From contig JAGTJU010000002.1 in NCBI GenBank assembly GCA_022184915.1, positions 1 through 64,000 of the forward strand: a stretch of DNA of 64,000 nucleotides, read 5' to 3'. The DNA is from Myxococcales bacterium (GTDB lineage Bacteria; Myxococcota_A; Polyangia; Fen-1088). The notes beneath the pieces are model-generated. The model had not been told where the DNA came from. It searched no databases and saw only the letters and a program-made list of their open reading frames with translations. Each line of letters starts with the position of its first letter. Position 1 is the first letter of the stretch. Shown here piece by piece: positions 1 through 10,618 of this stretch. Both the position numbers and the translations under genes were made by a program.

Positions 1-1
1 C

Positions 2-196
2 GCCGTCTCGGCTGCAACTTTGACGCTGGTGCGCATGAGCTTGGAAATCGAAGCATGGGTTGCGGGATCGTGGTCGATCGATACGTCAGGGCTCCTTTTG
101 TGCAACTCCCTCATGGTCGCCACCGCACTGTTTCTGGGATTCAGCCCAGCCCGCGGCATCGGGTTTCTCATCCGACGAGGTGCCAGGCCTAGCTGA
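2..196 (+). CDS. C-terminal part of an unidentified membrane protein (cut by window start)
   Basis: The reading frame is open from base 2 to a TGA at 194-196 and gives 64 residues. It contains a hydrophobic stretch (LLLCNSLMVATALFLGF) followed by a basic tail ending RRGARPS, as expected for the last membrane segment and cytoplasmic tail of an inner-membrane protein. The start lies outside the window, so family and function cannot be named. The fragment may be the end of an intact gene or another relic; everything that follows it for 3 kb is degraded. Confidence 0.4.
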   Translation, partial: AVSAATLTLVRMSLEIEAWVAGSWSIDTSGLLLCNSLMVATALFLGFSPARGIGFLIRRGARPS

Positions 197-385
197 GGGA
201 TCCCCACGAACCATTCGTGAAGAGCCCTGAAGGATTGATGCGCGGATGAGAGGGATTGAGGCGATAAGTCCGAGAGTGGAGACGGACTCTGGCGCCGGGG
301 ACGCGCAAGCGGAAGGGCCGCACGATGTGGAGCGCCTTTCTCGCGCACGGGAGTATGGCTGGCGACTACCACCTCAGACGGAAGG

Positions 386-875
386 ATGGCTGCCCTGCCT
401 TCCGTGCTCGACGACGTCTTTGGGCCCGAAGCGTGGAACGATGATCCCCTGCCTGACTTCGGCGACACCCCGCTGCCCCCCCCCACCGGCAGATCTGACG
501 GACGAGGCGGCCACGGAAACCCGCCTGACCCCCGTGCCGCCCCCGGAGGACGACGCCGGCTACAGCGTGGTCAGCTCCGTCAAACCCATGGCCCCGCTTA
601 CCGCGAGCCGCCGCCCCTGGGCCGCGCTGGCGGGGGGCGCCCTGCTGCTCTTGGGGGGAGGTGTCGTGGCCTTCCACACGGACGGCAGGCCCCCCCAGGC
701 GCGCCCTGCGGCACCACGTTCAGCGCTGCCGACCTCAAAGGGCGCGTCGCTCCTTTCGCCCGCCGCCGCGCCCCCCGCTCCTGCGCCGGAGCCGCCGGCC
801 GTCAGCGAAGCCCCCCAGGAACCCGAGCCTGGTTTGACGGCCAAGTCGAGGTTAGCCGGAGCCGAGCGCGGCTAG
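386..875 (+). pseudogene. Frameshifted single-pass membrane protein with Pro/Ala-rich tail
   Basis: An acidic N-terminal piece starting MAALPSVLDDVFGPEAW reads in one frame up to a run of nine C residues near 479-487. After that run the sensible protein continues in another frame: an acidic stretch (ADLTDEAATETRLTPVPPPE), a transmembrane segment (WAALAGGALLLLGGGVVAF) around 625-680 and a Pro/Ala/Glu-rich tail to 875. The layout (short cytoplasmic acidic domain, one membrane span, proline-rich periplasmic part) resembles anti-sigma or FrzS-like accessory membrane proteins, but no family is recognised. The break sits exactly on a homopolymer, so either a real inactivating indel or a sequencing error is possible. 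Confidence 0.4.
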
Positions 876-906
876 CCAGAGGCGGCCGGGTGGGTATGAT
901 CGGGGG

Positions 907-960
907 TATGCATGTATTGCGCCGCATTACACACGACCCTGCCGTGATGCGCCTATGGCA
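907..960 (+). pseudogene. Possible DUF433-type antitoxin N-terminal scrap
   Basis: The peptide MHVLRRITHDPAVM at 907-948 resembles the start of DUF433 antitoxins, which usually continue with GGKPCIRG. Here the sequence departs right after the methionine. DUF433 proteins are commonly encoded just upstream of PIN-domain toxins, and a PIN relic follows within 70 bases. The match is short and made by eye, so the call is weak. Confidence 0.25.
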
Positions 961-1022
961 GGAGGCTCTTGGTCATTCAGGAGAACGTTGCTTCCAGCGA
1001 GCGGACGCATACGGGGGTCGCC

Positions 1023-1199
1023 TTGAGTGACGTCTTTTTGGATACCCACGTCTTCGTTTACGCTGAACGATGGTGACGCGGGATCCAAGCAGGCACGGGC
1101 TCAACAAGTGATTTTACAAGTCGTTCAAAGTGGACGAGCGAAGATATGCAGAACGGGCAGGTTATCGAAACAGTCCGGGTGCGGAACCCGTTCGCCTGA
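1023..1199 (+). pseudogene. PIN-domain (VapC-like) toxin relic with internal deletion
   Basis: From TTG 1023 the peptide VFLDTHVFVYAE is the first strand of a PIN domain with its catalytic aspartate. A one-base shift near 1065 moves the continuation (NDGDAGSKQARAQQVIL) into the next frame. Near 1145 the sequence jumps to MQNGQVIETVRVRNPFA followed by TGA at 1197-1199, which is the usual PIN C-terminus (compare TEDFQHGRLYGSVRAVNPF in the intact PIN gene at 44552-44977 of this window). About 80 middle codons, including the other acidic residues, are missing, so the protein cannot be active. Confidence 0.6.
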
Positions 1200-1398
1200 C
1201 GAGCATGGCAAAGAGACTGAAGCCCAAGCGCTGAGCGACTGCTTCAAGGTGTCGTGCACTGAGGATGTCGGGGATCCGCCCGCTGCACGGTTGAGCCGAA
1301 AACACCAAGGAGCTCTCGCCACTCGATCACTCGGTGGTCGTCTCCCTTCCAGGTGGAGAATTCGCGATAGCTGACAGGTCACGCCTACGGCCGCTACC

Positions 1399-1977
1399 TT
1401 ACGGACTCTCTCGTTGCGCCTGCATCCACAGCGCCGCGACGTCGAGCTCGATGGCGTCGAAGGGCGCGATGCGGGCGGGGACGTCGTCGGCATACGTGCC
1501 CAGCAAAAGCCAGTGCGGCCCCTGACGCCGGTAAGCCTCCACCGTGCGCGCGAGAGGATCGACCAGCCAGGCGAACGCCACCTCATGCTCCGCGTAAATG
1601 GGCAGTTTGCGCCCCCGATCGCGTGCGGCGGTTGAAGGCGACACGACCTCACAGATCCAATCGGGGGTCAGGGTGAAGAAGGGCGCGTCCGCAGGGCTGG
1701 CCATACGCTCGCGACGCCAACCGGCCAGGTCGGGCACCAGCACGTGCCTGCCCAGGTGCAGTTCCGGTTCGTCAAAGAGCCACCATCCGCCCGGCCCGCC
1801 ACGGCCGCGCTGAAAGGCGCCGCCCAGATCCATGCCCAAAACGCTTGCGGCGAACGCGTGGGGAGACGCGGGGCGCGGGCTTACCTCGAGTTCGCCGTTG
1901 ATGATCTCTCCCACGACGTGAGGTGGGAGGGCGACGAGGTCGTCGTAGGTTGCCGCTTTCTTCGCGGGCAGGCTCAT
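1399..1977 (-). CDS. Uma2-family (DUF820) putative endonuclease
   Basis: The 192-residue product matches the Uma2/DUF820 family, a PD-(D/E)XK-fold group of unknown cellular role that is especially expanded in cyanobacteria and myxobacteria. Visible family features are the N-terminal YDDLVALPPHVVGEIINGEL, the central VLVPDLAGWRRERM (strand with the first conserved Asp) and TPDWICEVVSPSTAARDRGRKL, which carries the conserved E-x-x-SPST and the basic residue; YAEHEVAFAWLVDP follows. Length is typical. The ATG at 1975-1977 is the only in-frame methionine near the conserved start. It is monocistronic and surrounded by relics. Confidence 0.85.
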   Translation of the reverse strand: MSLPAKKAATYDDLVALPPHVVGEIINGELEVSPRPASPHAFAASVLGMDLGGAFQRGRGGPGGWWLFDEPELHLGRHVLVPDLAGWRRERMASPADAPFFTLTPDWICEVVSPSTAARDRGRKLPIYAEHEVAFAWLVDPLARTVEAYRRQGPHWLLLGTYADDVPARIAPFDAIELDVAALWMQAQRESP

Positions 1978-2049
1978 GGGAGAAGCCTACCATAGTCACG
2001 GTGCGCCATGTCCGGCCCATGCGGCAAGCCGCCGCTTGCGCTGACCGCG

Positions 2050-2370
2050 GGAAGATGTGCCGCAGGTCGGGCCTGGGGCAGCGCCTTGGCCGTCGACGCA
2101 AGACGGCGTCGTGCCCGGGCAGCGCCACCGCCGCGTGTGCGTTCACGGCCCGGGCCCCTGGACGCACGTCGCCGCTGGCGTCCTCCTGCAAGTTGCACGT
2201 CTGCCCGGGCCTGTCGCGCGCGAACGCGAGACCCGCCATGCCCTTGCCATACGGAATGCGCTGGGTGACCTGCACGACCTGCGGCGGGATGTTCACGGCC
2301 GCCCCCATCACGAGCTCCTGTGAGCGTGCGCACCTTGAATCGTTGGGCAAGGTGAACGTCAGGCTAAGGC
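2050..2370 (-). pseudogene. GAF-domain protein relic
   Basis: Read on the minus strand, the segment around 2110-2330 encodes ELVMGAAVNIPPQVVQVTQR, then PYGKGMAGLAFARDRPGQTC and NLQEDASGDVRPGARAVNAH followed by AAVALP, which looks like the core of a GAF sensory domain (small-molecule or redox sensing). The upstream piece (FTLPNDS, KVRTLT) and the downstream part lie in other frames, so at least two frameshifts are present. The 5' side runs into the displaced methylase border repeat at about 2362. Confidence 0.4.
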
Positions 2371-2976
2371 GACGAGCGTCGCCGGCCTCGACGAAGCTGG
2401 TGTGGCCAAGACCGGCGCCGGCAAAGTACGCCTCCTACGCCCGAACGAGTATCCGGCCGATTGGGACCCTCGCAAAGACACGCGCATCCCCATCTGGGAG
2501 GCCCTCCATCAACTGATCCGCGCCCTGCGCGATCAAGGCGAGAGCAACGCCGGCGAGATCCTCGCCGTCGTCAAAACAAAGAGCGAGGCCATTCGGCAGC
2601 TCGCGTATCGCCTGTACACCCTGTGCGAGCGCCGCGGCTGGGCCGAAGATGCCCGTGCCTACAACGAACTCGTCACCTCGTGGACAGCAATCGAATCCGC
2701 GGCCGGTCAATTCCCAGAGACAAACGAGCAGCTGAAACTATTCGGAGAGAAACAATGAAACCGTGGCGTGAGATCAGCGTGCCCCATCCAGACGTGCTTG
2801 AGGGCACGTTTCAGCAATCAGAGTTTGCTGCGGACATCACCGCCGTACGGGACGGAAGAGCAACGCAAGAGTATCAAGACGCCACAGCGTTCTTCCAACG
2901 GACCTTCATCACTGAGGGTATGCGCCTGCTGCTCACGCAGGTTGCACAGCGGCTTAACAGCAAAGGCGGCGAGCCC
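2362..2976 (+). repeat. Defence-island border repeat, copy A (615 bp)
   Basis: This segment is a direct repeat of 10222-10836, offset exactly 7,860 bp. The first ~40 bases are diverged (for example GCGACGAGCGTCGCCGGCC against GCAACCAGCGTCGCGGGCC), and from about 2402 the copies are nearly identical to 2976. It contains the last ~118 codons of the DUF1156 methylase and the first ~74 codons of the DUF499 ATPase. After 2976 copy A turns into unrelated sequence. Recombination between the copies would remove the helicase, the NYN gene and most of the methylase. Confidence 0.9.
2402..2758 (+). pseudogene. C-terminal fragment of DUF1156 methylase (displaced copy)
   Basis: The open frame reproduces the last 118 residues of the methylase that ends at 10618, differing at only a few positions (for example ESNAGEIL here and ESSAGQIL there). 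No methyltransferase motif is included. It ends in the same ATGA overlap with the following ATPase fragment. It is a by-product of the border duplication and not a gene in its own right. Confidence 0.8.
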
Positions 2977-2991
2977 AAACACGCCTGCTGA
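2755..2991 (+). pseudogene. N-terminal fragment of DUF499 ATPase (displaced copy)
   Basis: From ATG 2755 the sequence repeats the first 74 residues of the ATPase that starts at 10615 ([19 protein letters not shown] onwards), with one visible difference (TQEYQD for THEYQD). It stops before the Walker A motif, and at 2977 the frame runs into foreign sequence and ends with KHAC and a stop. Confidence 0.8.
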
Positions 2992-3121
2992 TCGCTTTTG
3001 GACCTCGACGGCCTACCCAGGCTCCGTCTTTCTGACCTACGTCGATTTTGGCCGCGGCGAGACGGGCCAGCAGGTGAGATACGACACGAATAGCTTGTAC
3101 TACGTTCGCTGCGTGCGGTAG
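2977..3121 (+). pseudogene. C-terminal scrap of a DUF1566-type exported protein
   Basis: Directly after the repeat junction one frame reads RFWTSTAYPGSVFLTYVDFG and then RGETGQQVRYDTNSLYYVRC with VR and a stop. The YWTST, YVDF and YYVRCVR pattern is the hallmark of the C-terminus of DUF1566 proteins, which are secreted or lipoprotein-anchored and common in myxobacteria. The rest of the gene is absent, so copy A of the border repeat was pasted into, or recombined with, such a gene. Confidence 0.55.
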
Positions 3122-3452
3122 CGGGGGCATGTGGGCACGGCTGGAACGTGCACCTCGTGTGGATCCTTAGGCGAGGTCCGCGGGTTCACGAACGCCTTAA
3201 CAAAAGTCGGCTACAGATCGTTGAAGGCGGCCAAGAACATCTGATAAGGTGTTCAGGATCGTACCTAAGCGTCATTTAAAGACGACCTGGGCCCCCTGGC
3301 TGACGAGACGCGGAGTATTTGGGAGTGAGCAGAGACACCACCTATATCTGGCTGACGCTGCAGCGCCTTGCCTGCGACAGTAGTATTCAATTTTGGAAGT
3401 TCATGGGCGGCGAAGCTGAGGCGTTCACTCGCGTGGGCGGGGCGGGCACCTG
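3122..3452. other. Intergenic region upstream of the defence operon
   Basis: No gene was found in this 331-bp stretch. It must hold the promoter of the helicase operon, but no clear -35/-10 pair, operator or hairpin could be picked out by eye. Confidence 0.4.
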
Positions 3453-6400
3453 GTGGTGAAGCTAGAAGAACTGACCAATGGAATGAGCCTTGAGGGCATA
3501 GAGCCGCGAGGTGTGGTGACTGTTGTTGCGGCAGTGTCCATCCCACCGGACTCCGTCCAGCTGGTTTACCGACTTGCCGATGGCGGTTTGCGCGAACGTT
3601 TGTTGGGCCGAGCCGACGAAGCGTCGGTCACCGTCGCCACGGTTGAGCGCCCGTGGTCTTTTGACGGCGACGGCGCAGCTTTTCAACTTGCCGCGGAGGC
3701 GAAACGCATCGACCTCGCGTTTCTCTTCGATCCTATGATGGCGGTGCACACATCGAACGTTGATCCACTGCCCCATCAAATCACGGCTGTCTACGAATCA
3801 CTGTTGCCGCGACAACCACTTCGTTTCGTACTCGCCGATGACCCAGGCGCCGGCAAAACAATTATGGCGGGCCTCTACATCCGCGAGCTCATCATGCGAG
3901 CCGATGCCCGTCGCATTCTCATTGTTGCGCCAGGTAGCCTGGTGGAACAGTGGCGCGATGAACTGTTTGAGAAATTTGGACTTGAGTTCGGGGTATTCTC
4001 AAAAAATCTCGAGCTGGCTTCACCCAGCGGCAATCCCTTCGAGGATGTCGACCGCCTCATCGTGCGACTCGACCAGATGTCCCGCGCCGAGGACATGCAC
4101 GCCAAACTTTGTGCCACACCATGGGATCTAGTTGTGTTCGACGAGGCCCACAAGCTGTCGGCTCACTTCTTTGGTCAAGAACTCAAACGCACGAAGCGCT
4201 TTAACCTCGCCGAAAAGCTGGGCGCGCACACGCGACACCTCTTGCTCATGACGGCGACGCCTCACAACGGCAAAGAAGAAGACTTCCAGCTGTTTCTTTC
4301 CTTGCTGGATTCGGATCGCTTCTTCGGCAAGTTCCGCGATGGCGTCCACAAGGTTGACGCTTCGGACTTGATGCGAAGGATGGTCAAGGAGGAACTGCTC
4401 AAGTTCGACGGTACGCCCCTTTTCCCGGAACGCCGTGCCTACACGGTCAATTACAAGCTGTCGGATCTGGAGGCGGAGCTCTACAAGCGTGTCACCGATT
4501 ACGTCAGAGAAGAAATGGGCCGCGCCGAGCAGTTGGAGGGCGGGCACCGTGGGTCGGTCGGCTTTGCCCTGACCGCACTACAACGCCGGCTTGCTTCGAG
4601 CCCAGAGGCGATCTTCCAATCACTGAAGCGGCGTCATGCACGTCTTGAGAAGAGATTGCGCGAGGCGAGGCTGGGGGCGCGTGGGCCAATTCTGGCCGAC
4701 ACAATTCCTGAAGTTCCCGATGACGAAGATGACCTCTCGGCAGACGAACAGGAACAACTCGAAGAAACGCTTGTTGATGCGGCGACAACAGCTCAAACGG
4801 TTGGCGAACTTGAGGGCGAGGTTCTGGCGCTTCAGGCTCTCGAACAGCGCGCTCTCAGGGTTGTTTCATCAGGGCAAGATCGAAAGTGGGAAGAGCTGTC
4901 GCGAATCCTTCAAGACGACCCGCATATGCGTGATGCGGGTGGGCGTCTTCGCAAGATCATTATCTTTACAGAACACCGCGACACGTTGAACTATCTGCAT
5001 CAAAAGATCGCTGGTGTCCTGGGAAACCAAGAGGCGATTGTGACGATTCACGGTGGCACCCATCGTGACGAACGACGCCGGGTTCAGGCTCTTTTCCGTG
5101 ACGACGTTGACGTCAGAGTGCTCATCGCGACGGACGCGGCTGGGGAAGGTGTGAACCTTCAATGTGCCAACCTGATGGTCAACTACGACCTGCCTTGGAA
5201 CCCAAATAGACTTGAGCAACGCTTCGGTCGTATCCACCGCATTGGCCAACAAGAGGTCTGCCACCTGTGGAACCTGGTCGCAAAGGAAACGCGCGAAGGC
5301 GATGTCTACCATCGCCTGCTTGAGAAGATCTCAATCGAGAGCGACGCCCTCAAGGGGCGCGTGTTCGACATTCTTGGCGAGGTATTTGAAGAGACAAGCC
5401 TCAAGGATCTTTTGCTTGATGCGATCCGGTATGGGGACCAACCCGAGATTCGCGCGAAACTGTATCAAAGGGTCGAGAACGCGCTCGATATCAGCCATCT
5501 GCGAACGATCCTCGATCGCAATGCGCTGGCACAGGAATCGATGAACGCGGAGCGGCTGTTTGCCGTCAAGGAAGAGATGGAGAAGGCCGAGGCCAGGCGG
5601 CTACAGCCTTTCTTCATCCGTTCGTTTTTCATGAAGGCTTTTGAAGGCCTGGGCGGCATAATTCATCGACGCGAAGCTGACCGCTTTGAGATTTCATATG
5701 TGCCGACCTCCATTCGTGAAAGAGATCGCCAGATCACGGGTCGGAATCGGCGTGACACAACGCCGGTTCTGAAGCGGTATGAGCGGGTTTGTTTCACGAA
5801 AGATGGCGTTCGCCCGGAGAAGGCTGGTCTTGCGATCGCCGGGATGCTGCATCCTGGGCATCCGCTGATGCTAGCGGTGACGGACATTGTGCTTGAGCAG
5901 CATGCGAACCTGCTTCGTCAGGGAGCAATCCTTGTAGATCCCGCTGACGATGGGCTGGAACCGCACCTGTTGTTTCTCCTTACGCACGAGATCAAATCGG
6001 GCGACGGCCAAACGCTTTCGAAACGTATGCAGTTCGTTCGGGTCGAGCCCGATGGCAGCGCGAGCTTTGGAGGGTGGGCGCCGCACCTCGATTTGCAGCC
6101 GCTCGATAATGCCGATCGTCCACGACTAAAGAGTATCATCGATGCTGACTGGATCCGGGCCGACCTTGAACAAAAGGCATTGACGCTTGCTGCTTCAACT
6201 CTGGTGCCCGCGCATTTTGCCGAGGTGGCCGAGCGGCGAATTGCTCACGTCGATAAGACCTTGGCGGCGGTGCATGAGCGCCTGAGCAAAGAAATCAAGT
6301 ATTGGACCGACCGGTGGATACGACTTGGCGACGATCAAAAGGCTGGCAAAGACGTTCGCTTGAACCTTGAGAACGCGCGACGGACGGTGACCGACCTAGA

Positions 6401-6959
6401 AGGGCGGCTCGTGAACCGCAAGCGCGAACTTCAGGCGATGCGACATGTTGCCTCGGCGACGCCGGTGGCGCTTGGCGGCGCGCTGGTGATTCCTTTGGGC
6501 CTTCTGCGAAAGCTGCGCGACGAGGGTCCAAGTGGCGATGCATTCTCCACCGATCCTGTTGCACGCGCTCGAATTGAAATGCTTGCGATGCGCGCGGTTT
6601 GGGCGGCAGAGGAAGCGCGAGGGTGCCGGGTTGTCGACGTCTCTGCACAAAAGTGCGGCTGGGATCTCACTTCCTATCCGAAGGAGATCGATGGCAAGCA
6701 GCCACAGGCGCGCCACATCGAAGTCAAGGGGCGCATCAAGGGCGCGAGCACAGTCACCGTCACTCGGAACGAAATGCTTTACGCATTAAACCAGGCCGAC
6801 AAGTTTCATCTCGCCATCGTGCTTGTTGGAGATGACGACGCGGTGGAAGGGCCCTTCTACCTTCAAAACCCGTTCGACGGTGAGCCGCCCTGGGGTGCTG
6901 CTGCCGTGAGCTTCGAGCTGAAGTTGCTTCTTGAACGGGCGGCTCGGAGGAACTCGTGA
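3453..6959 (+). CDS. SNF2/HepA-type DNA helicase with C-terminal DUF3883 domain (Hma-type defence)
   Basis: This 1,168-residue superfamily 2 helicase has Walker A as [12 protein letters not shown] (about residue 130), DEAHK (about 229), motif III TATPHNG (about 267), a mobile C-terminal lobe with DAAGEGVNL and motif [13 protein letters not shown] (about 590). A long coiled middle is followed by a C-terminal block, [20 protein letters not shown] near 1085, typical of DUF3883, a PD-(D/E)XK-like domain seen in defence helicases. It heads the operon, and the related helicases of DISARM and Hma systems act on invading DNA. GTG 3453 and GTG 3456 are adjacent candidate starts. The gene is intact. 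Confidence 0.9.
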   Translation: MVKLEELTNGMSLEGIEPRGVVTVVAAVSIPPDSVQLVYRLADGGLRERLLGRADEASVTVATVERPWSFDGDGAAFQLAAEAKRIDLAFLFDPMMAVHTSNVDPLPHQITAVYESLLPRQPLRFVLADDPGAGKTIMAGLYIRELIMRADARRILIVAPGSLVEQWRDELFEKFGLEFGVFSKNLELASPSGNPFEDVDRLIVRLDQMSRAEDMHAKLCATPWDLVVFDEAHKLSAHFFGQELKRTKRFNLAEKLGAHTRHLLLMTATPHNGKEEDFQLFLSLLDSDRFFGKFRDGVHKVDASDLMRRMVKEELLKFDGTPLFPERRAYTVNYKLSDLEAELYKRVTDYVREEMGRAEQLEGGHRGSVGFALTALQRRLASSPEAIFQSLKRRHARLEKRLREARLGARGPILADTIPEVPDDEDDLSADEQEQLEETLVDAATTAQTVGELEGEVLALQALEQRALRVVSSGQDRKWEELSRILQDDPHMRDAGGRLRKIIIFTEHRDTLNYLHQKIAGVLGNQEAIVTIHGGTHRDERRRVQALFRDDVDVRVLIATDAAGEGVNLQCANLMVNYDLPWNPNRLEQRFGRIHRIGQQEVCHLWNLVAKETREGDVYHRLLEKISIESDALKGRVFDILGEVFEETSLKDLLLDAIRYGDQPEIRAKLYQRVENALDISHLRTILDRNALAQESMNAERLFAVKEEMEKAEARRLQPFFIRSFFMKAFEGLGGIIHRREADRFEISYVPTSIRERDRQITGRNRRDTTPVLKRYERVCFTKDGVRPEKAGLAIAGMLHPGHPLMLAVTDIVLEQHANLLRQGAILVDPADDGLEPHLLFLLTHEIKSGDGQTLSKRMQFVRVEPDGSASFGGWAPHLDLQPLDNADRPRLKSIIDADWIRADLEQKALTLAASTLVPAHFAEVAERRIAHVDKTLAAVHERLSKEIKYWTDRWIRLGDDQKAGKDVRLNLENARRTVTDLEGRLVNRKRELQAMRHVASATPVALGGALVIPLGLLRKLRDEGPSGDAFSTDPVARARIEMLAMRAVWAAEEARGCRVVDVSAQKCGWDLTSYPKEIDGKQPQARHIEVKGRIKGASTVTVTRNEMLYALNQADKFHLAIVLVGDDDAVEGPFYLQNPFDGEPPWGAAAVSFELKLLLERAARRNS

Positions 6960-7101
6960 GCCGCAAAAAAAGAAACGCCCCACAGGCTTTCGCCGCGGAG
7001 CGTCGGGCCGGCAGTGCTACCACCGGCGGGGTTCAAATCCAGAGTGCTTCCCGTAGGACCGCCTGTCAAGGCCATTCGAGCCGGTGTGCCGGCGGGGCGC
7101 C

Positions 7102-7725
7102 ATGACGAGGCGTGTAAACACATACATCGACGGATTCAACTTGTACTTCGGCCTCCGCTCAAAGGGGTGGCGGAAATACTACTGGCTCGATCTCGTCGCC
7201 GTGTCTTCTGCACTCTTGAAAGACGGACAGACCCTTGCGGGCACGCACTACTTCACCTCGCGGATTCGTGCGATGCCGGGGAATGCCAACGACGTTAAAC
7301 GCCAGTCGACATATCTAGATGCCCTTGATGCCCACGGCGGAGTCGTGCGCCACGAAGGTCACTTTCTTGCCAAAACGCAGCGCTGCAAGGGCTGCGGCAT
7401 GGAGTGGCAAGGTTTCGAGGAGAAGATGACGGACGTGCGCATTGCGACGCGCTTGCTTGGCGACGCGGTCGACGACCGATTTGACACCGCCATCGTCATC
7501 TCGGGCGACAGCGACCTCACTCCGCCCGTTGAGGAGGTGTTGGCGCGCTTTCCCACAAAGCGCATCGTGGTTGCGTTCCCTCCCGGTCGCCATTCTGACC
7601 AACTCCGCAAAGCAGCTAGCGGTGCGTTCACTTTGGGTGAAGCACACTTGCGTCGCTCTCAACTTCCGGACGTCGTCACGACGGCCACTGGCTTTCAACT
7701 CACGCGTCCGGCGCATTGGAAATGA
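7102..7725 (+). CDS. NYN-domain ribonuclease embedded in the defence operon
   Basis: The 207-residue protein is a NYN (LabA/PIN-like) ribonuclease. The three acidic clusters of the fold are visible: [11 protein letters not shown] at the N-terminus, [16 protein letters not shown] around residues 110-125, and [15 protein letters not shown] around 135-150. A CxGC-type pair (RCKGCGMEW, residues 94-102) may bind zinc. ATG 7102 was chosen because the family begins a few residues before YIDGFN. The gene starts 142 bp after the helicase and overlaps the methylase start by ATGA, so it is co-translated with the modification gene. The likely role is RNA cleavage during the antiviral response; the substrate is unknown. 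Confidence 0.85.
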   Translation: MTRRVNTYIDGFNLYFGLRSKGWRKYYWLDLVAVSSALLKDGQTLAGTHYFTSRIRAMPGNANDVKRQSTYLDALDAHGGVVRHEGHFLAKTQRCKGCGMEWQGFEEKMTDVRIATRLLGDAVDDRFDTAIVISGDSDLTPPVEEVLARFPTKRIVVAFPPGRHSDQLRKAASGAFTLGEAHLRRSQLPDVVTTATGFQLTRPAHWK

Positions 7726-10618
7726 CCTACCCCATCAAGTCCCCTAAGAAGCTTATCGAGGTGGCGTTGCCACTTGATGCCATCAATGTAGCGGCGGCTC
7801 GTGAGAAGTCGATTCGCCATGGGCATCCGAGCACACTGCATTTGTGGTGGGCACGGCGTCCACTGGCTGCGGCGCGCGCTGTGATTTTTGCGCAGCTTGT
7901 GAATGACCCTGGCTTTCAGCAAGGGGGCGGATTCAAGTACGGCAAGAACAAGAAGGAAGCTGCGGCCGAGCGAAAGCGGCTGTTCGGCATTTTGGAAGAG
8001 CTTGTTAAGTGGGAAAGCACCACGAACGAAGAGGTTCTTGAGGCGGCACGCGTGGAGATCCGCAGGTCGTGGCGTGAGGTCTGCGAGCTGAATAAGGATC
8101 ACCCGCAAGCTGCGGAGTTGTTTGATCCGGAAAAGATGCCGGGGTTGCATGATCCGTTCGCTGGCGGCGGGACGATCCCGTTAGAAGCGCAACGGCTGGG
8201 CCTTGAGGCGTTTGCGAGCGATCTCAATCCGGTGGCGGTGCTGATCAACAAGGCGATGATCGAGATCCCACCGAAGTTTGCGGGCAGGCCGCCCGTACAT
8301 CCCAGGGCAGAAAAGCGCGCGGCGGGGATCGGAGCTTGGAAGGGCGCCGAGGGGCTCGCCGAAGATGTGCGGCGTTACGGGGCGTGGATGCGTGAGGAAG
8401 CAGAGAAGCGCATCGGGCATTTGTATCCGAAGATTGAAGTCACTGCCGACATGGCAGAGACGCGGCCGGATCTGCGCCCGCTGGTGGGGCAGAAGCTGAC
8501 CGTGATTGCGTGGTTGTGGGCGCGTACGGTGAAAAGCCCGAATCCTGCATTTTCGCACGTGGATGTGCCGTTGGTTTCGACGTTTGTGCTTTCGAGTAAA
8601 GAAGGCAAGCAAAGTTATGTGGTGCCGGTGGTGGAGGGGGATCAGTATGGCTTCGACGTACGAACGGGTATGCCACCAGACGGTACCGATGAAGGGACGA
8701 AGCTGGGGCGGGGCGCGAACTTTCGTTGCGTGCTGTCGAATGCGGCGATCGAGCCCACGTACATCAAGGCGGAGGGCTTTGCCGGTCGCATGGGTACTCG
8801 CTTGATGGCTATTGTCGCGGAAGGTCCGAAGGGCCGGTTCTATCTGCCGCCCTTTGCAGATCACGAGGCGGTCGCCAAGTCGGCCGAGCCCGCTTGGAAG
8901 TCCGACTTGAACCTTCCGAATGATCCGAGAAATTTTTGGACGCTAAACTATGGGCTCACGAAATACGGCGACCTCTTCACACCTCGGCAATTGGTGGCGT
9001 TGACGATGTTCTCGGATCTCGTCACGGAGGCGCGCGAACTCGTCCGCCAAGAAGCCGTCACCGCAGCGCTCTCCGCCGACGGGATCGGGCTCGACAACGG
9101 CGGCACCGGTGCCACAGCGTACGGGGAAGCGGTGGGCGTCTATTTGGCCGTCACGATTGACAAGGTCGCCGATTACAACAGTTCACTCTGCGCGTGGAGT
9201 CCAACGCGGGATCAAGCTAAGACGACCTTCGGCCGACAGGCACTGCCAATGGTTTGGGATTTCGCGGAGGTCAATACTTTCGCACATGCGGCAGGGGACA
9301 TCGGTGTTTCGATCGAAGGAATAACCCGCTCATTGAAGGCTGCCGCTACTGCCCCAGGGAGGGTGTTCCAAGCAGGAGCTCAGTCGCAAAACATCTCGGC
9401 CGGTAAATTCGTCTCAACAGATCCCCCATACTACGACAACATCGGTTATGCAGACCTTTCCGACTTTTTCTATGTCTGGCTCAGACGGTCATTGAAGGAG
9501 TTTTTTTCCCGATCTGTTTTCAACGCTAGCTGTGCCCAAGGCGGAAGAACTCGTGGCGACCCCTTATCGCCACGGAGGAAAGGACGAATCCGAGCGTTTC
9601 TTTTTGGATGGCATGACGAAGGCGATGACTGCGCTTGCGCACCAATGCCACCCTTCAGCGCCTGTTACGATCTACTACGCATTCAAACAATCAGAGACCG
9701 GGGCCCTTGAGGGAACGTCGTCGAGCGGGTGGGAGACATTCCTGGGAGCGGTTCTTCATGCGGGTTTTGCCATCTCAGGCACTTGGCCGATGCGGACAGA
9801 GCGAGACGCTCGGTCGATTGGAATTGGTACCAACGCGCTCGCCTCCAGCATCATCCTCGTCTGCCGCAAGCGTCCGGATACTGCTGCCACCGTCTCCCGC
9901 CGCGAGTTCATTTCGTGAACTCAACCTTGTTCTACCCGAAGCTCTCGACGAAATGACCAAGGGTTCGGGGGATGATCGCTCGCCAGTTGCACCCGTCGAT
10001 CTCTCCCAAGCCATCATCGGCCCTGGCATGGGCGTTTTCTCGAAATACTCCGCCGTGCTCGAAGCTGATGGTTCGCCGATGACGGTGCGCACAGCGCTGC
10101 AACTAATCAATCGCTTTCTCGCCGAAGACGACTTCGACCACGACACGCAGTTCTGCCTGCATTGGTTTGATCAATACGGCTGGGCCGAAGGTGCCTATGG
10201 CGAAGCCGACGTGCTCGCGCGCGCTAAGGCAACCAGCGTCGCGGGCCTCGATGATGCCGGTGTGGCGAAAACCGGCGCCGGCAAAGTACGCCTCCTACGC
10301 CCGAACGAGTATCCTGCCGATTGGGACCCTCGCAAAGACACGCGCATCCCCATCTGGGAAGCCCTCCACCAACTGATCCGCGCCCTGCGTGATCAAGGCG
10401 AGAGCAGCGCCGGTCAGATCCTCGCCGTCGTCAAAACAAAGAGCGAGGCCATTCGGCAGCTCGCGTATCGCCTGTACACCCTGTGCGAGCGCCGCGGCTG
10501 GGCCGAAGATGCCCGTGCCTACAACGAACTCGTCACCTCGTGGACAGCAATCGAATCCGCGGCCGGTCAATTCCCAGAGACAAACGAGCAGCTGAAACTA
10601 TTCGGAGAGAAACAATGA
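7722..10618 (+). pseudogene. DUF1156 adenine-type DNA methyltransferase, broken by two frameshifts
   Basis: The N-terminus ([20 protein letters not shown], then [14 protein letters not shown]) is the DUF1156 signature. The SAM-binding motif [18 protein letters not shown] lies near residue 145 and the catalytic [20 protein letters not shown] near 570, as in amino-methyltransferases. At 9501-9507 a run of seven T (six expected) throws the frame; the true continuation [20 protein letters not shown] reads in the next frame to about 9910. There a second extra T (CATTTCGTG for CATTCGTG) shifts it again, into [15 protein letters not shown], ending at 10618. Full length would be about 965 residues. 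Its role is expected to be host DNA modification. Stop overlaps the ATPase start (ATGA). Confidence 0.88.

Noticed and set aside
1125-1652. 175-residue minus-strand frame overlapping the Uma2 gene
   Set aside because: Its first part is an off-frame reading of the Uma2 gene and its second part covers relic sequence; no homology.
7015-7060. GGTTCAAATCC, resembling a tRNA T-arm, between helicase and NYN genes
   Set aside because: The flanking bases do not form the T-stem, and no anticodon or acceptor arm can be drawn.
10483-10614. N-terminal extension of the ATPase frame
   Set aside because: It is an off-frame reading of the methylase end; the conserved start is ATG 10615 with an ATGA overlap.
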